A DNA stretch of 64,000 nucleotides from Arthrobacter zhaoxinii (GCF_025244925.1 NZ_CP104275.1:248001-312000); one strand, 5' to 3'. Shown: positions 1 to 8,454, numbered from the stretch's first letter. Translations and numbers: made by a program. The notes: generated from the letters alone by a model not told the origin.

Positions 1-888
1 CTTCGCGAGGGCGCGGTTGTGCGCCAGGGCGTCCGCGGCTTCGCGGTAGCGGGTGTGCAGCTCGGGGACGGACTGCAGGTGGTCGCGCTGCTGCCGGGCA
101 CGTTCAAGCTGGCGGCGGATGCTGCGCAGATGGCTGAAGTCCTCCACGGCCTCTTCGGCGGCGGTCAGGGTGCGCGGGGTGTCCAGCACGTTGTTGCGGA
201 AGAAGTCATTGACCGTGCCGCCCAGTCCCTTGCCCGTCTGCAGGATACGCAGCAGGTTGAAGGCCTTCTCGTCCTCCACCCCCAGGGCATGCCGGTAGCG
301 TTCGGCGAACATCTTGTGCGAATCGAACACGGCCGCGCCGGGCAGCAGGGTTTCCAGGCTTCCCTTGGTGAAGCGGCCGCGCATGCCGGCCTGCAGGGCC
401 TGAAGGTCCAGCGGGCGGTTGTGCACCAGGTAGTAGCGGCCCAGATTGTGCTCGGTGCCGGTGGCAGGGAGATCCATGACTACAGAGAGGCTGGTGATCT
501 GGCCCAGACCGTTGTCGAACGTCAGGCAGACCGCGGACCAGGTGGCGCCCGGGCGCTGGTAGGCGGTGCCCGCGCCGTCGTCGGCCCCCTGGGTGCCCAG
601 GCGTCCGCGCATGTAGGAGAACGCGTTGCGTTTTTCCTCGGCGTTGGTGCCGGAATTGTTCTGCGCGGCCTCGTTCATCCGGGGCCGGGCGTCCATGACC
701 TGGAGCATGGCGTCGAAGATGGTGGATTTGCCGACGCCGGAATCGCCGGTGAGCAGCGTGCCGGCGCGGTCCACCTTGATGGTGTGCGCGCCGTCGAAGG
801 TTCCCCAGTTGACGATCTGCACGGAGGCGAGCCGGTTCTGGCCGGGGTTGATCAGGTCTCCCATGGGGAGGGTGGTTTCGATGCTCAT
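1..888 (-). CDS. jetC: Wadjet JetC, condensin-like ATPase (partial, N-terminal 296 residues)
   Basis: This is the SMC/MukB-like ATPase subunit of a Wadjet complex, which recognises and helps cleave plasmid DNA by loop extrusion. The frame stays open from the ATG at 888 to the window edge, so only the N-terminal ATPase head and the start of the coiled-coil arm are visible. The Walker A motif GDSGVGKS lies at about residues 48-55, preceded by the typical start in which the protein senses 'NWGTFDG'. An Arg/Gln-rich helical stretch near the cut end fits the coiled coil. Its ATG overlaps the jetB stop (ATGA), indicating translational coupling. The nuclease subunit JetD should follow beyond position 1. 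The family assignment rests on gene order and motif and is strong. Confidence 0.9.
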   Translation of the reverse strand, partial: MSIETTLPMGDLINPGQNRLASVQIVNWGTFDGAHTIKVDRAGTLLTGDSGVGKSTIFDAMLQVMDARPRMNEAAQNNSGTNAEEKRNAFSYMRGRLGTQGADDGAGTAYQRPGATWSAVCLTFDNGLGQITSLSVVMDLPATGTEHNLGRYYLVHNRPLDLQALQAGMRGRFTKGSLETLLPGAAVFDSHKMFAERYRHALGVEDEKAFNLLRILQTGKGLGGTVNDFFRNNVLDTPRTLTAAEEAVEDFSHLRSIRRQLERARQQRDHLQSVPELHTRYREAADALAHNRALAK

Positions 889-1673
889 GCCGGCTCCTCG
901 CCGTCGTTCTCTTCGTCAGCGGGGGTTCTGTCGTCGGGAGTGCCGTCCAGGTCCAGGGCGGGCGCGGCAGCTGTGTCGTCCCCCGCGTCGTCACCGCCGA
1001 GGGTCTGCATAAAGGTGATGATGTCGCCGATCTGGCTGTACGGCAGGGCCAGCGGCAGGGCGTTGGAAATGACCCAGACGTTGTCCAGCTCGGTGGGGAG
1101 CAGCAGGCGGCGGTCCTGCACGAGCTTGCGGATGGCGGCGTCGGCCAGGTCCTCCACGGACTTCGCGTCGCGCTGGCCCGGGTCCACGTAGCCTTCGAGC
1201 ACCTCGATGATGTCCTGCCGGGCGATGGTGGCCTCGTTTCCGGTGCCGGTGTGGCGGTCCAGGAGCAGCCGCATGCGCAGCAGCAGCAGGGTTTCCTCGC
1301 GGGTCATTTCGCGCTGGCGCTGCAGCGCGGAGGTGTGCGGTTCGGCCATTTCCACCGGGCGCAGCAGGGCGACCTTGCGGTCTTCGTCAATGACCAGGGT
1401 GAGGAACAGTTCGCTCAGCCGGACGCGCAGCTGCTCCTGGTTGTCCACCACGGTCTCGTACACGTTGTCCGAGGAGTTTGCGTCCAGGTACGGGCCGCGC
1501 AGCAACCGGATGAGGGCCTGCCGCAGCTTCAGCGGCAGGATGCCGGTGTCGCCGGGGAACAGTTCCGGGCCGTCGACCAAGAGATCGCGCGGGGCGTGCT
1601 CGGCGTGCTCTTCTTCCGGCTCCGGGTCGAATTCCTCCGGCGCTTCGGACAGTTCTGTGGCGGTCTCGCTCAT
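885..1673 (-). CDS. jetB: Wadjet JetB (DUF4194, kleisin-interacting subunit)
   Basis: This 262-residue protein is DUF4194-like and corresponds to JetB/MukE, the small winged-helix subunit that bridges the JetA kleisin and the JetC ATPase. The first ~45 residues are Glu/Asp-rich and probably disordered. The conserved body (about residues 50-230) carries the typical segment in which a helix with 'LRQALIRLLRGPYLDA' precedes a variable linker. The C-terminal tail is again acidic. It overlaps jetA by four bases (ATGA at 1670-1673) and jetC by four bases (885-888), so all three are one translation-coupled operon. No damage is visible. Confidence 0.9.
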   Translation of the reverse strand: MSETATELSEAPEEFDPEPEEEHAEHAPRDLLVDGPELFPGDTGILPLKLRQALIRLLRGPYLDANSSDNVYETVVDNQEQLRVRLSELFLTLVIDEDRKVALLRPVEMAEPHTSALQRQREMTREETLLLLRMRLLLDRHTGTGNEATIARQDIIEVLEGYVDPGQRDAKSVEDLADAAIRKLVQDRRLLLPTELDNVWVISNALPLALPYSQIGDIITFMQTLGGDDAGDDTAAAPALDLDGTPDDRTPADEENDGEEPA

Positions 1674-3127
1674 TTTTCGGGGGCTTTCGCGACGGCGACG
1701 GCGGGCAGCAGCGCGGTGCGCTCGCTGCCGTCGATCTGGGTAAAGGTAACGGATTCAAGGTGCTTGTTGGCTTCAGAGCCTGAGGCCGAGCCGCCGGCGA
1801 GCAGTGTGCGGATGCTGTTCAGGTGCCGGTGTTCGGGCGGCAGCTGCTCGAACACCTGGGCCACGGTGGCGCTGGCGCGGGTCGCCGTCGCCCGGGAGAC
1901 GGCGTCGGCCAGTACCCGCCGATCGGCGCGCGGGGTGCGCACCGAGCGGTGGATGTCCGCTTCGGTGAACTGCGGCGGTTCGGGCAGGGTGCGCGGGGCG
2001 GCGTGGTCTTCGGGATTGTAGACCCGGACCATGCTCAGGGATTCGAAGCCCGAGCCGTGCAGCTGCGGTGCGGGGACGACGGCGGCGCGGCGGCGTCCGC
2101 GCGGAGCCTTGTGGATCGCGGTTTCGGCGGCGCGGATGAGCTGGCGCAGCTGGACGGATTCGCGGTACTCGTCGCTCTGCACATAGGTGTGCATGGATTC
2201 GGAGAGCCGGCCGTAGATGCGGTGGATTTCGGTGGCCTGGTCGCGCATGTCGCTGATCAGCCGGTACAGGCTCTGCCGGTCCTCGGGGCTCATGTCATCG
2301 GCGAAGTCCCGTTCCAGCACCTCCGCGATGGCGGCGCGGAAGCGGGCCTGCTGGTCGGCGTCGTTCAGGAAGGCGGTGAAGCCCTCATAGGTGCGGCCTT
2401 CGGCGGTGCTGCGCAGCTTTTTGTCCGCTTCGAGGATTTCACCCATGGTCAGGCCCTTGGCGGCGTTGGATTCCACCATTTCCTGGCGCAGGTCATGCAG
2501 CATCTTTTCCAGGCCGTCGCGCATCCGCTTGAAGTCGGCGGGCAGAGCCGCGGCCAGGTCGAGGATGTCGCGGGCCGCTTCGACGGCGGTGTCGTCCGGC
2601 AGCGGCGGGGGAGCCTCGCCGGATTCCAGCGCGCGGATCATTTCCTCGCGGCGGGCGACCTCTTCTTTAAGGACGGCGATGCGTGCGGCGGGGTCCGGGT
2701 TGGATTCCTGTGCGAGGTTTTCCACCCGGTCCAGCAGGGTGGCCAGGCGGGAGGAGTTCAGGGACGTCTTATCGCTGGTGTAGCCGTCCAGGTAGGAGAG
2801 GAAGCGGGCGGAGGATTCGGTGAGTTCGTAGACGAACTTCCCGTCCGCGCGGGGCCGGGCCAGGAAGCGGCGGGCCACCCAGTCATCGGCGTAGTTCCGT
2901 CCGGTCCAGTCTTCGCGCAGCTGCACGCCGTCCATGCGGAGGCGGTTCAGGAAGGAGTCCGTCATGGCATGGAAGTCGTCCAGCGGGACCCGCGGCCGGG
3001 TGCGGGTGAAGGCCTCGCGGAAGAGCGCCGGGACCCAGGCGTTGGCGTTGGTCAGTTTCCAGCCGGGGGAGGCCTGGAGCCGCTGCAGTTCGGCCCAGCG
3101 GGCAACGGCGTTCTCGATGAAGGACAT
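1670..3127 (-). CDS. jetA: Wadjet JetA (DUF3375, kleisin)
   Basis: This 485-residue DUF3375 protein is the JetA/MukF-like kleisin of the Wadjet complex. I chose the ATG at 3127 (MSFIENAVARW) because it follows a GGAAAG ribosome site and begins where the family begins; the open frame extends upstream to 3559 but with low-complexity Arg/Asn-rich sequence that is not plausible protein. The body is largely helical, with an N-terminal winged-helix region and coiled-coil-like stretches around residues 130-260 (for example the LKEEVARREEMIRALESGE segment). It is first in the jetABC operon. Length matches the family. Wadjet restricts circular plasmids, so a host with this locus should transform poorly with plasmids. 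Confidence 0.92.
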   Translation of the reverse strand: MSFIENAVARWAELQRLQASPGWKLTNANAWVPALFREAFTRTRPRVPLDDFHAMTDSFLNRLRMDGVQLREDWTGRNYADDWVARRFLARPRADGKFVYELTESSARFLSYLDGYTSDKTSLNSSRLATLLDRVENLAQESNPDPAARIAVLKEEVARREEMIRALESGEAPPPLPDDTAVEAARDILDLAAALPADFKRMRDGLEKMLHDLRQEMVESNAAKGLTMGEILEADKKLRSTAEGRTYEGFTAFLNDADQQARFRAAIAEVLERDFADDMSPEDRQSLYRLISDMRDQATEIHRIYGRLSESMHTYVQSDEYRESVQLRQLIRAAETAIHKAPRGRRRAAVVPAPQLHGSGFESLSMVRVYNPEDHAAPRTLPEPPQFTEADIHRSVRTPRADRRVLADAVSRATATRASATVAQVFEQLPPEHRHLNSIRTLLAGGSASGSEANKHLESVTFTQIDGSERTALLPAVAVAKAPEK

Positions 3128-3349
3128 TCTGCGCTTTCCGCCCGTGCGGTGGGGAAAAACGGGCCTCCTCGATTTTAGCTGGGCGGGAGGGCTGGGTGGT
3201 ATCAGGCCTGGATGGATGATTGTGGTTGCTGAGGAGCCCACCCAACCAGCGGACCGCTGGCATCGTGCAGATGACACCACTGATCGTGGACAGGCAGCTG
3301 CAGTGTTTCGAATGCCCCACGAATGTAATCGCTGAGGAGAACACCTTGG

Positions 3350-3376
3350 GTTTCTGCGGTTTCTGCGGTTTCTGCG
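3350..3376. repeat. Short tandem repeat, 3 x 9 bp
   Basis: Three perfect copies of GTTTCTGCG lie head to tail in the otherwise featureless gap between jetA and the DUF5677-like gene. The gap 3128-3613 holds no convincing gene. On the minus strand there is only a ribosome-site-like AAAGGACGG followed by an ATG near 3434, whose frame soon becomes Arg/Asn-rich because of this repeat. The promoter for jetABC must lie in this stretch, but I could not pick clear -35/-10 boxes. Confidence 0.7.
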
Positions 3377-3613
3377 TTTTTGGCGATTAGGTCGCGGGTT
3401 TTGTCTTTCTGATCTGATGGTTACGGCCGCCATTGGAACCGTCCTTTCAGAAGCGGTGCTGCAGCGAATCCCGTGTTCGCTCGGTTCAGTGTGCTGCGGT
3501 TCTCGGCGGCGTAGCCGACGATGCGTCCATTCCCTCTGAACGAGCGGTCGGACCCTCACTTCTGGCGTGATATCTGCTTAGATAATGGTTCCGAGAGTCC
3601 TGGGGGAACACGT

Positions 3614-5206
3614 ATGAGCGGGCGCAGCAGTCGTGCAGCAAGAAAGTCAAAATCGGGATCCAGCCGTATTGCTGACCATAAGAGGAACGGAAAGTTGCTC
3701 GTTCCACCCATAAAGGCGGTGGGTGACTTGACTCAAGCTCCTTGGCTGCAGGATGCATTCCCTGACATGCTGTGGGTCTGTGCCGTGATTTCCTCGCGTG
3801 GAGCAAATCTTGGGATGAAGATAGTCGCTGAAGTTGTCGATCTCGCCCAGGACCTTTCTTCCAGCGCAGATTCAAGTCTGGACGACGCCCCACCATCCGT
3901 CGTGATCACCGGCACGTTAACGTCTTTCGATAGGGTTCCTGCGGAGCGTCGTGCGCTGTTCCTCGAGACGTTAGAAGTGTCAGGGCTGTACGAACGAGCT
4001 TTTCCTACAGAGCTGCGACGAGCACTTTTGTCCTACGAGACGATTCCCTCTCGATGGCTCCTTGAATACGTCTCACTTCCAGAATCCGTCGCCGATTCAA
4101 CGGTTCAAGAAGACATACTTCGACCGGTCGTCTTCGACAGCATCCATGGCCAAAGCGACGTAGCTACCAAGGCAAAGATCATGGTGGTTCGTGCCTATCT
4201 GTACGCTGGAAAACTCCGACTCCCTCCGCAAATCGCACAGGAGTGGTTCTCCATCCTGGCGAAATACCCTAACGGAATCACGGAGGAAGAGCGGGTTCGA
4301 ATTGAACCGTCCATGAGAGCAACCTACTTGACTCTCTCAGGGCTAGAGGGCGAAGAACAAACGGATTCAGCAGGCGGGGTCTGGGCCCGAGATTTTTGGC
4401 GCGACAACTGGACCATGTTCAAATGCGAGCGAACTACCGCTGTCGATACTTCTCCGGATGATATGACTAATGACGGTGTGATGGACGCTCACCGACGCTG
4501 GATGGACGAGCTTGGAGAGCTTCATACGGCGGCACTATCCGTCAGCGAGAGTGCTGACCCCGATCTCTACCTGCCTGATAGGTACGAGGTGCTCACCGGC
4601 CTGGTATTTCGTCAGATCGAATCCGTGCATGCGATGATCCACTCACCGGCTCTGTGGCATATGGACAGGGCAGCGGGAACCACTCGTGGACTCATCGAGA
4701 CGCGGATTGTTTTCAAGTGGATACTGACGCAGGACGACGGCATTTTCCTGCGCTTCAAAGAGTATGGACGCGGAAAACTCAAACTCTACAAGCTTCACTT
4801 GGAGGAGCTTCGCGACTCCCTAGAGGAAAAGTCAGAGGAACTTGACACTGAGATCGATCACCTGACATCTGTTGTCAATGGCGATATATGGGAGGAGTTC
4901 CAAGACATTAGTATCGCTGGCAACTTTGCGTCTGTGGATACCAGGAAGATGGCGGAGAGTGTCGGCCTGATTGACGACTATCGACTGATTTTTAGCCCCG
5001 CAAGCGCCGCAGTTCATGGGGAATGGGGGCCAATCTCGCAATACACGCTTGTCAGGTGTGCCAACCCACTGCACAGAGGGCATCGGATTCCGAGTGTCAC
5101 TGGTAATAGAGATGTCAGTTCCTTCAGTGTGGATTTTGCACTTAAACTTCTAAGGAACCTAATTGGGGATTATCGGGCTGCGCTTGGAAGTGCCGGAAAT
5201 AAGTGA
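3614..5206 (+). CDS. DUF5677-like protein, possible defence or accessory function
   Basis: This 530-residue protein has no recognised catalytic motif. The start at 3614 (MSGRSSRAARKS) has a good GGGGGA site 6-11 bases upstream; an earlier ATG at 3521 lacks one. The first ~25 residues are basic and disordered. The C-terminal third (from about residue 330) is helical with the pattern of DUF5677: a conserved Arg/Glu helix (RGLIETRIVFKWI), an aromatic FKEYGRGKLKLYK segment and a late AAVHGEW motif, resembling HEPN-like all-alpha folds. Base composition is clearly less GC-rich than the Wadjet genes, which suggests separate acquisition. It runs opposite to jetABC. Function is unknown; its position beside Wadjet suggests, but does not show, a defence role. 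Confidence 0.6.
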   Translation: MSGRSSRAARKSKSGSSRIADHKRNGKLLVPPIKAVGDLTQAPWLQDAFPDMLWVCAVISSRGANLGMKIVAEVVDLAQDLSSSADSSLDDAPPSVVITGTLTSFDRVPAERRALFLETLEVSGLYERAFPTELRRALLSYETIPSRWLLEYVSLPESVADSTVQEDILRPVVFDSIHGQSDVATKAKIMVVRAYLYAGKLRLPPQIAQEWFSILAKYPNGITEEERVRIEPSMRATYLTLSGLEGEEQTDSAGGVWARDFWRDNWTMFKCERTTAVDTSPDDMTNDGVMDAHRRWMDELGELHTAALSVSESADPDLYLPDRYEVLTGLVFRQIESVHAMIHSPALWHMDRAAGTTRGLIETRIVFKWILTQDDGIFLRFKEYGRGKLKLYKLHLEELRDSLEEKSEELDTEIDHLTSVVNGDIWEEFQDISIAGNFASVDTRKMAESVGLIDDYRLIFSPASAAVHGEWGPISQYTLVRCANPLHRGHRIPSVTGNRDVSSFSVDFALKLLRNLIGDYRAALGSAGNK

Positions 5207-5460
5207 GGGCCGTTGGTTCCGTTCAACAGCTAAGGGATGTGTTGTCCCTCCGATGATTCTCTGGGTCCTGTCCAGCCGGCCCGCACTGCAGAGGCAGAGG
5301 CCGCTTGGTCGGCTGGACGATGGACTCGGTCCAGACCAGCGCCTTGGTTAAGTGGGCACTGCCCATCGTCTACATCCTGCGCGGCGGCGGTCTACCCCTT
5401 TCCATCACCGGTCCGGGGGTGGACTCCGGTTCTCCTCAGCTGCCCACCGGCGACGATGCC

Positions 5461-5488
5461 TAGAGCAGCGGCCAGGGCACCGCTGGCA
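5461..5488 (-). pseudogene. Residual 3' tip of a SCO1664-family gene (copy A)
   Basis: These 28 bases match the last nine codons plus stop of the SCO1664-family gene at 23563 with only a few changes; read on the minus strand they encode the family's C-terminal P-W-P-L-L followed by TAG. They are the shortest of four such copies in the window, all in the same orientation. The surrounding gap 5207-5630 otherwise holds only a 47-codon frame at 5320-5463 (plus strand) that I cannot assign. Confidence 0.55.
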
Positions 5489-5630
5489 TTTTATGGGTTT
5501 CAGGGATTTGATGAGTGCCATTCGCTGGTTTTGCCCACCAATGTACTTGTTGAAGCACAGCCCCACCGAATGATCCCAGCATCTAGGCGTGAGACCGACC
5601 GGGACAGCGGGACCGGTATAGTCCCTAAGA

Positions 5631-6863
5631 ATGGAGACGCTCACCCAAGCCCCATTGAAACTACTGCGGCCCACGGTTTACCTGGATCAGTGGGTGTGGA
5701 TCAGGCTGGCGAAGGCGGACGCTGGTAGCCCTAAGGACATGGATGATCTGCGCGTGCTGGCGGCAGTGCGCCGTGCTGTAACCGAAGGCATCTGCTTTCC
5801 GCTCTCTGCCACGCATTACGAGGAGACCGTGCGAATTCGTGATTATCGCCAACGGCAATCTCTTATGAAGGTCATGGCCCCCGTCTCGCTGATGCAAACA
5901 TTCCGGGCGCATAATGTGCTTCTACGGCACCAGTTCCTCGTGGCTTTGCATGAGACCGTCGGACGCCCAACCTTTCGCCCGGCGAATCCTGAAGTAATAG
6001 GCATTGGAGTGCATTGGGCGATGGTCGGCAGCCAAGCCTTTTACAAGGTCTTGGGAGCGGACAACCAAGTGATTAGTTCGGTAAGCGGGGCTTGGCTTCG
6101 ACATCTCAATCAGTATGCGGAGGCCGCTGTCCTAGCTGGCCCTAACCCTGGGGAGTTGCCCGGACTGCTGAACGCGGGTTACCTTATGCCGCGGACCCTT
6201 GAGAACCAGGAGAACAGCCGCCTTGCATACGAACAGTGGCTCAAGCGGCACCTTGCCGATCAGACCACTGACCCAAGGGAGCTCCGCGCGATCATCATGG
6301 CTCGGGAAATCTCGCACGAGTACTCGGATCTGCTCGGCGATATCTTCGGCGAATACCGCCTCTCGTTCTCCACAATCGCGGACGGCCGCACTGGGATGGC
6401 GATGCGTGCGAAAGCCATCGCATTCATTGAAAGAGTCCCGACAGCACGCATTTCAACGGACCTCAAAACCCAGTTGTTTCGCAACAAACAGCGCAACTGG
6501 GACTGGAACATGATCAGGGATATCGATGCCCTTAGCCTTGCCGTGCCCTACAGCCACATAGTCGTTGCTGACAAGGACGCCGCGAGCCTCCTTCGCCGCA
6601 CTGAAGCTGATAAAACCTACCGAACTACCGTTATCGAAAAACTCGGGCAGCTCCCCGAACTTCTCGATGAACTCTCCTTGCCCAGTACTAACGAGGGAAC
6701 CCTATGGGATGAGCTTGGTCCGGATGGTGACCGTTATCAGCTTGAATCCCCCCCGGCGTTGTCATACGACACCTCGCTGAAAGGTGCTTCGTTGAGATTG
6801 GTAGACGCCGCAGGCCGACTCATGAGTGGCGCCGGACCTGGCAGGAACCCTATTAGGTCGTGA
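5631..6863 (+). CDS. PIN-like domain protein, putative nuclease
   Basis: The 410-residue product begins with a beta-strand ending in an acidic residue (VYLDQWVWIRLAKA, D19), followed by a conserved threonine/glutamate helix (SATHYEET, about residue 65). Near residues 295-325 it has an acidic RDIDALSLAVPY motif and then HIVVADKDAASLL. This arrangement of spaced aspartates is that of large PIN-like (metal-dependent RNase) families. Cleavage activity is inferred from the fold only. No strong ribosome site precedes the ATG at 5631, but later ATGs would remove the essential D19 strand. Its TGA overlaps the ATG of a 58-codon ORF. GC content is lower than the core genes. Unlike VapC toxins it is about three times longer and has no upstream antitoxin. 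Confidence 0.65.
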   Translation: METLTQAPLKLLRPTVYLDQWVWIRLAKADAGSPKDMDDLRVLAAVRRAVTEGICFPLSATHYEETVRIRDYRQRQSLMKVMAPVSLMQTFRAHNVLLRHQFLVALHETVGRPTFRPANPEVIGIGVHWAMVGSQAFYKVLGADNQVISSVSGAWLRHLNQYAEAAVLAGPNPGELPGLLNAGYLMPRTLENQENSRLAYEQWLKRHLADQTTDPRELRAIIMAREISHEYSDLLGDIFGEYRLSFSTIADGRTGMAMRAKAIAFIERVPTARISTDLKTQLFRNKQRNWDWNMIRDIDALSLAVPYSHIVVADKDAASLLRRTEADKTYRTTVIEKLGQLPELLDELSLPSTNEGTLWDELGPDGDRYQLESPPALSYDTSLKGASLRLVDAAGRLMSGAGPGRNPIRS

Positions 6864-7039
6864 TGGTGTTCCATTCCGGGCGAGGCAAAGTCGGCGGCAG
6901 TTGGAACGGTCCATACACGGGGGAGGGGGAGCAACAGGCCGCCGTGGGTAAGCGCCTGGCGCAGATCAGAGCCCCACCTAGGAAGTCACCTTCTCAGCGC
7001 GCTGCTTCCGATGTTCCACGTCGAGTGCCAGATAGATGA
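6863..7039 (+). CDS. Small basic protein coupled to the PIN-like gene
   Basis: A 58-codon frame starts in a TGATG overlap with the stop of the PIN-like gene, the usual sign of translational coupling. The product is basic (Arg/Lys-rich C-terminal half) with a Gly-rich N-terminus containing KVGGSWNGPYTGEGEQ. I recognise no family. Its position suggests a partner, inhibitor or nucleic-acid-binding cofactor of the PIN-like protein. The reading frame could also be chance, because the sequence after about residue 38 is low in information. Confidence 0.45.
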   Translation: MVFHSGRGKVGGSWNGPYTGEGEQQAAVGKRLAQIRAPPRKSPSQRAASDVPRRVPDR

Positions 7040-7064
7040 CGGCGGCAAGCCCTCTCGCTCAGGA

Positions 7065-7337
7065 TTACGCGAAATTTCGGGGCTTCGACTTCGCCTTCTT
7101 CGTGACGATGCCCCAGCCATTGACTTGGTTTCCTTGGTCATCACTGGTAGTGGTGTTCTGGGGGTTCAGCGAAGAAAGTTCCTGTGCAATGGAAAGCAAA
7201 GCCGCTATCTCTGCAACCTTGAGACGCTGATCTACGGTGAGGTGATCCTGATCAGCGATAGAACCAGCGCTGCTTCCCTTTGCAGCACCGATAGCCTCTG
7301 TGAGTGCGTCCCATGCCGTTGAATAGTCGTTGCTCAT
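7065..7337 (-). CDS. Hypothetical small protein
   Basis: This 90-residue, mostly helical protein (MSNDYSTAWDALTEAIGAAKG) has balanced amino-acid use and a GGGAAAG site just upstream of the ATG at 7337, so it looks like a real gene. The middle (residues 30-58, VDQRLKVAEIAALLSIAQEL) is an amphipathic helix of the sort found in small adaptor or toxin-antitoxin proteins; the C-terminus is polar and ends with a basic tail. It lies 69 bases downstream of another small minus-strand gene and probably shares its transcript. I recognise no family. Confidence 0.55.
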   Translation of the reverse strand: MSNDYSTAWDALTEAIGAAKGSSAGSIADQDHLTVDQRLKVAEIAALLSIAQELSSLNPQNTTTSDDQGNQVNGWGIVTKKAKSKPRNFA

Positions 7338-7406
7338 GCTTTCCCATCCACTGATACGCCGATTGCCTGTTTTGTCGGGTCATTCGAATCTAACAGTGCC
7401 TAGCCC

Positions 7407-7664
7407 TTACTCGATACCATCAGTATTCAAATCGCCCAAGTGCTTGTGGAGGAATTGTCTGGTTTGCTCATCGTCAGCCACGCTCTCATTGTCGAACCGA
7501 CTATCTGCCCAAGATGTCTTACCTCGCGATCGGATGTGAAGCGTACCATTCGTAACAGTGTAGTCAGTCGTCTCGCTGAAATTCTTTGCACTGTAGTTGG
7601 TCGTCGCTTGGAAGCCCTCGTTCTGATCCAAAATCTGCTGGCGTACCTTTTTGGTAAGGCGCAC
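7407..7664 (-). CDS. Hypothetical small protein
   Basis: An 85-residue protein starts at GTG 7664, which is preceded by a perfect GGAGG site (7671-7675 on the plus strand as CCTCC). It contains a beta-rich core with TDYTVTNGTLHIRSRGKTSW and a conserved-looking acidic segment ADSRFDNESVADDEQTRQFL. I have the impression of similar uncharacterised actinobacterial proteins with the GKTSWADSR motif, but no function is known. It heads a two-gene minus-strand unit with the 90-residue gene. Confidence 0.6.
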   Translation of the reverse strand: MRLTKKVRQQILDQNEGFQATTNYSAKNFSETTDYTVTNGTLHIRSRGKTSWADSRFDNESVADDEQTRQFLHKHLGDLNTDGIE

Positions 7665-7902
7665 TTTTATCCTCCGTATTTGTCACATCGGGTCAGGGAC
7701 AGAATGGCACTATCCCCCGATTCTGTAAATGCTCAGCGGAAGAACTTCTGGCGTCTTTTATAGTCAATGGGGGTACCGCGGAAGGAAGGAGCGGGTGAGG
7801 CGGCAGACCCAATACAGGGTACGGGCGGCTGTCCGTGGAGCCATCCCGGGAGCTCAAGTCGAACCCTTGTTCGTGGCGCGATAGCACGTAGCCGCAGCAC
7901 CC

Positions 7903-8375
7903 TCAGAACAACGGCTAGGACATCGCAGGCACCCCGCCGCTAGATGGAAACTGCCGGCCGAGCGCAGCCGGGTGCAGTGCGCGGCAAGCGGAGATACCTC
8001 CCCGGTTGTGAGCAGCTCCGCCAGGTTCCGGCCCGATTCACCGTGCAATCCTTCTAGGACCCGCTCGATGCCGGTGAGCTTCCCGGCGCTCAGTTCATCG
8101 CAGATCCAGCCCCACAGCACGGTCCGCCCGTCCCGCAGATGAGACTGTCGGCGTCCGTTGGCTGACCGCAGATCACGTAGATCGCACGCCGGCGCCCACC
8201 ACCCTCCCAGGTGCGCTTAGCGAAGTTCCGGGCGGTGTCGACCGGCATCCGCACGCGCCGCGCCGTCGGTCTCGTCGTCCTCATCTACCTCGTCAAGGAA
8301 ATAGGCCCCGATGACGACCTGCGCCGTCATCGGATCCCAACCCAGACTCATCACGCGGCGCGGCATTCGCAAGCA
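7903..8375 (-). pseudogene. Fused remnant of SCO1664 3' end and DUF3090 3' part (copy B)
   Basis: Read on the minus strand, about 8145-8375 matches the C-terminal half of the intact DUF3090 gene (24330-24890), including its GWDP, VRMP and CVICGQP-like segments, with small indels. About 7903-8126 matches the last third of the intact SCO1664-family gene, ending in a P-L-F-stop (TGA). The middle of the two-gene unit is deleted, so the order SCO1664-DUF3090 is kept but both genes are dead. Divergence at many third positions shows it is not a recent copy. The 7665-7902 gap to its left shows nothing else. Confidence 0.8.
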
Positions 8376-8454
8376 CCCTCATCACCTCTAGCCCCACCAG
8401 ATCCCGCCGCCTAAACTGACGGGGCCGTATGTGCGCGCCGAACAAAGGAGCAGC

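Noticed and set aside
19..3178. Long plus-strand frames of 390 and 451 codons opposite the Wadjet genes
   Set aside because: They are antisense shadows in high-GC DNA. The minus-strand frames carry the family motifs, ribosome sites and ATGA overlaps.
3128..3559. N-terminal extension of jetA up to 3559, including an ATG near 3434 with a ribosome-like site
   Set aside because: The encoded sequence is Arg/Asn-rich and built partly from the 9-bp repeat; the family starts at 3127.
5320..5463. 47-codon plus-strand frame just before SCO1664 copy A
   Set aside because: It reads smoothly (for example LPIVYILRGGG) but has no ribosome site and no recognisable family; may be a decayed gene end.
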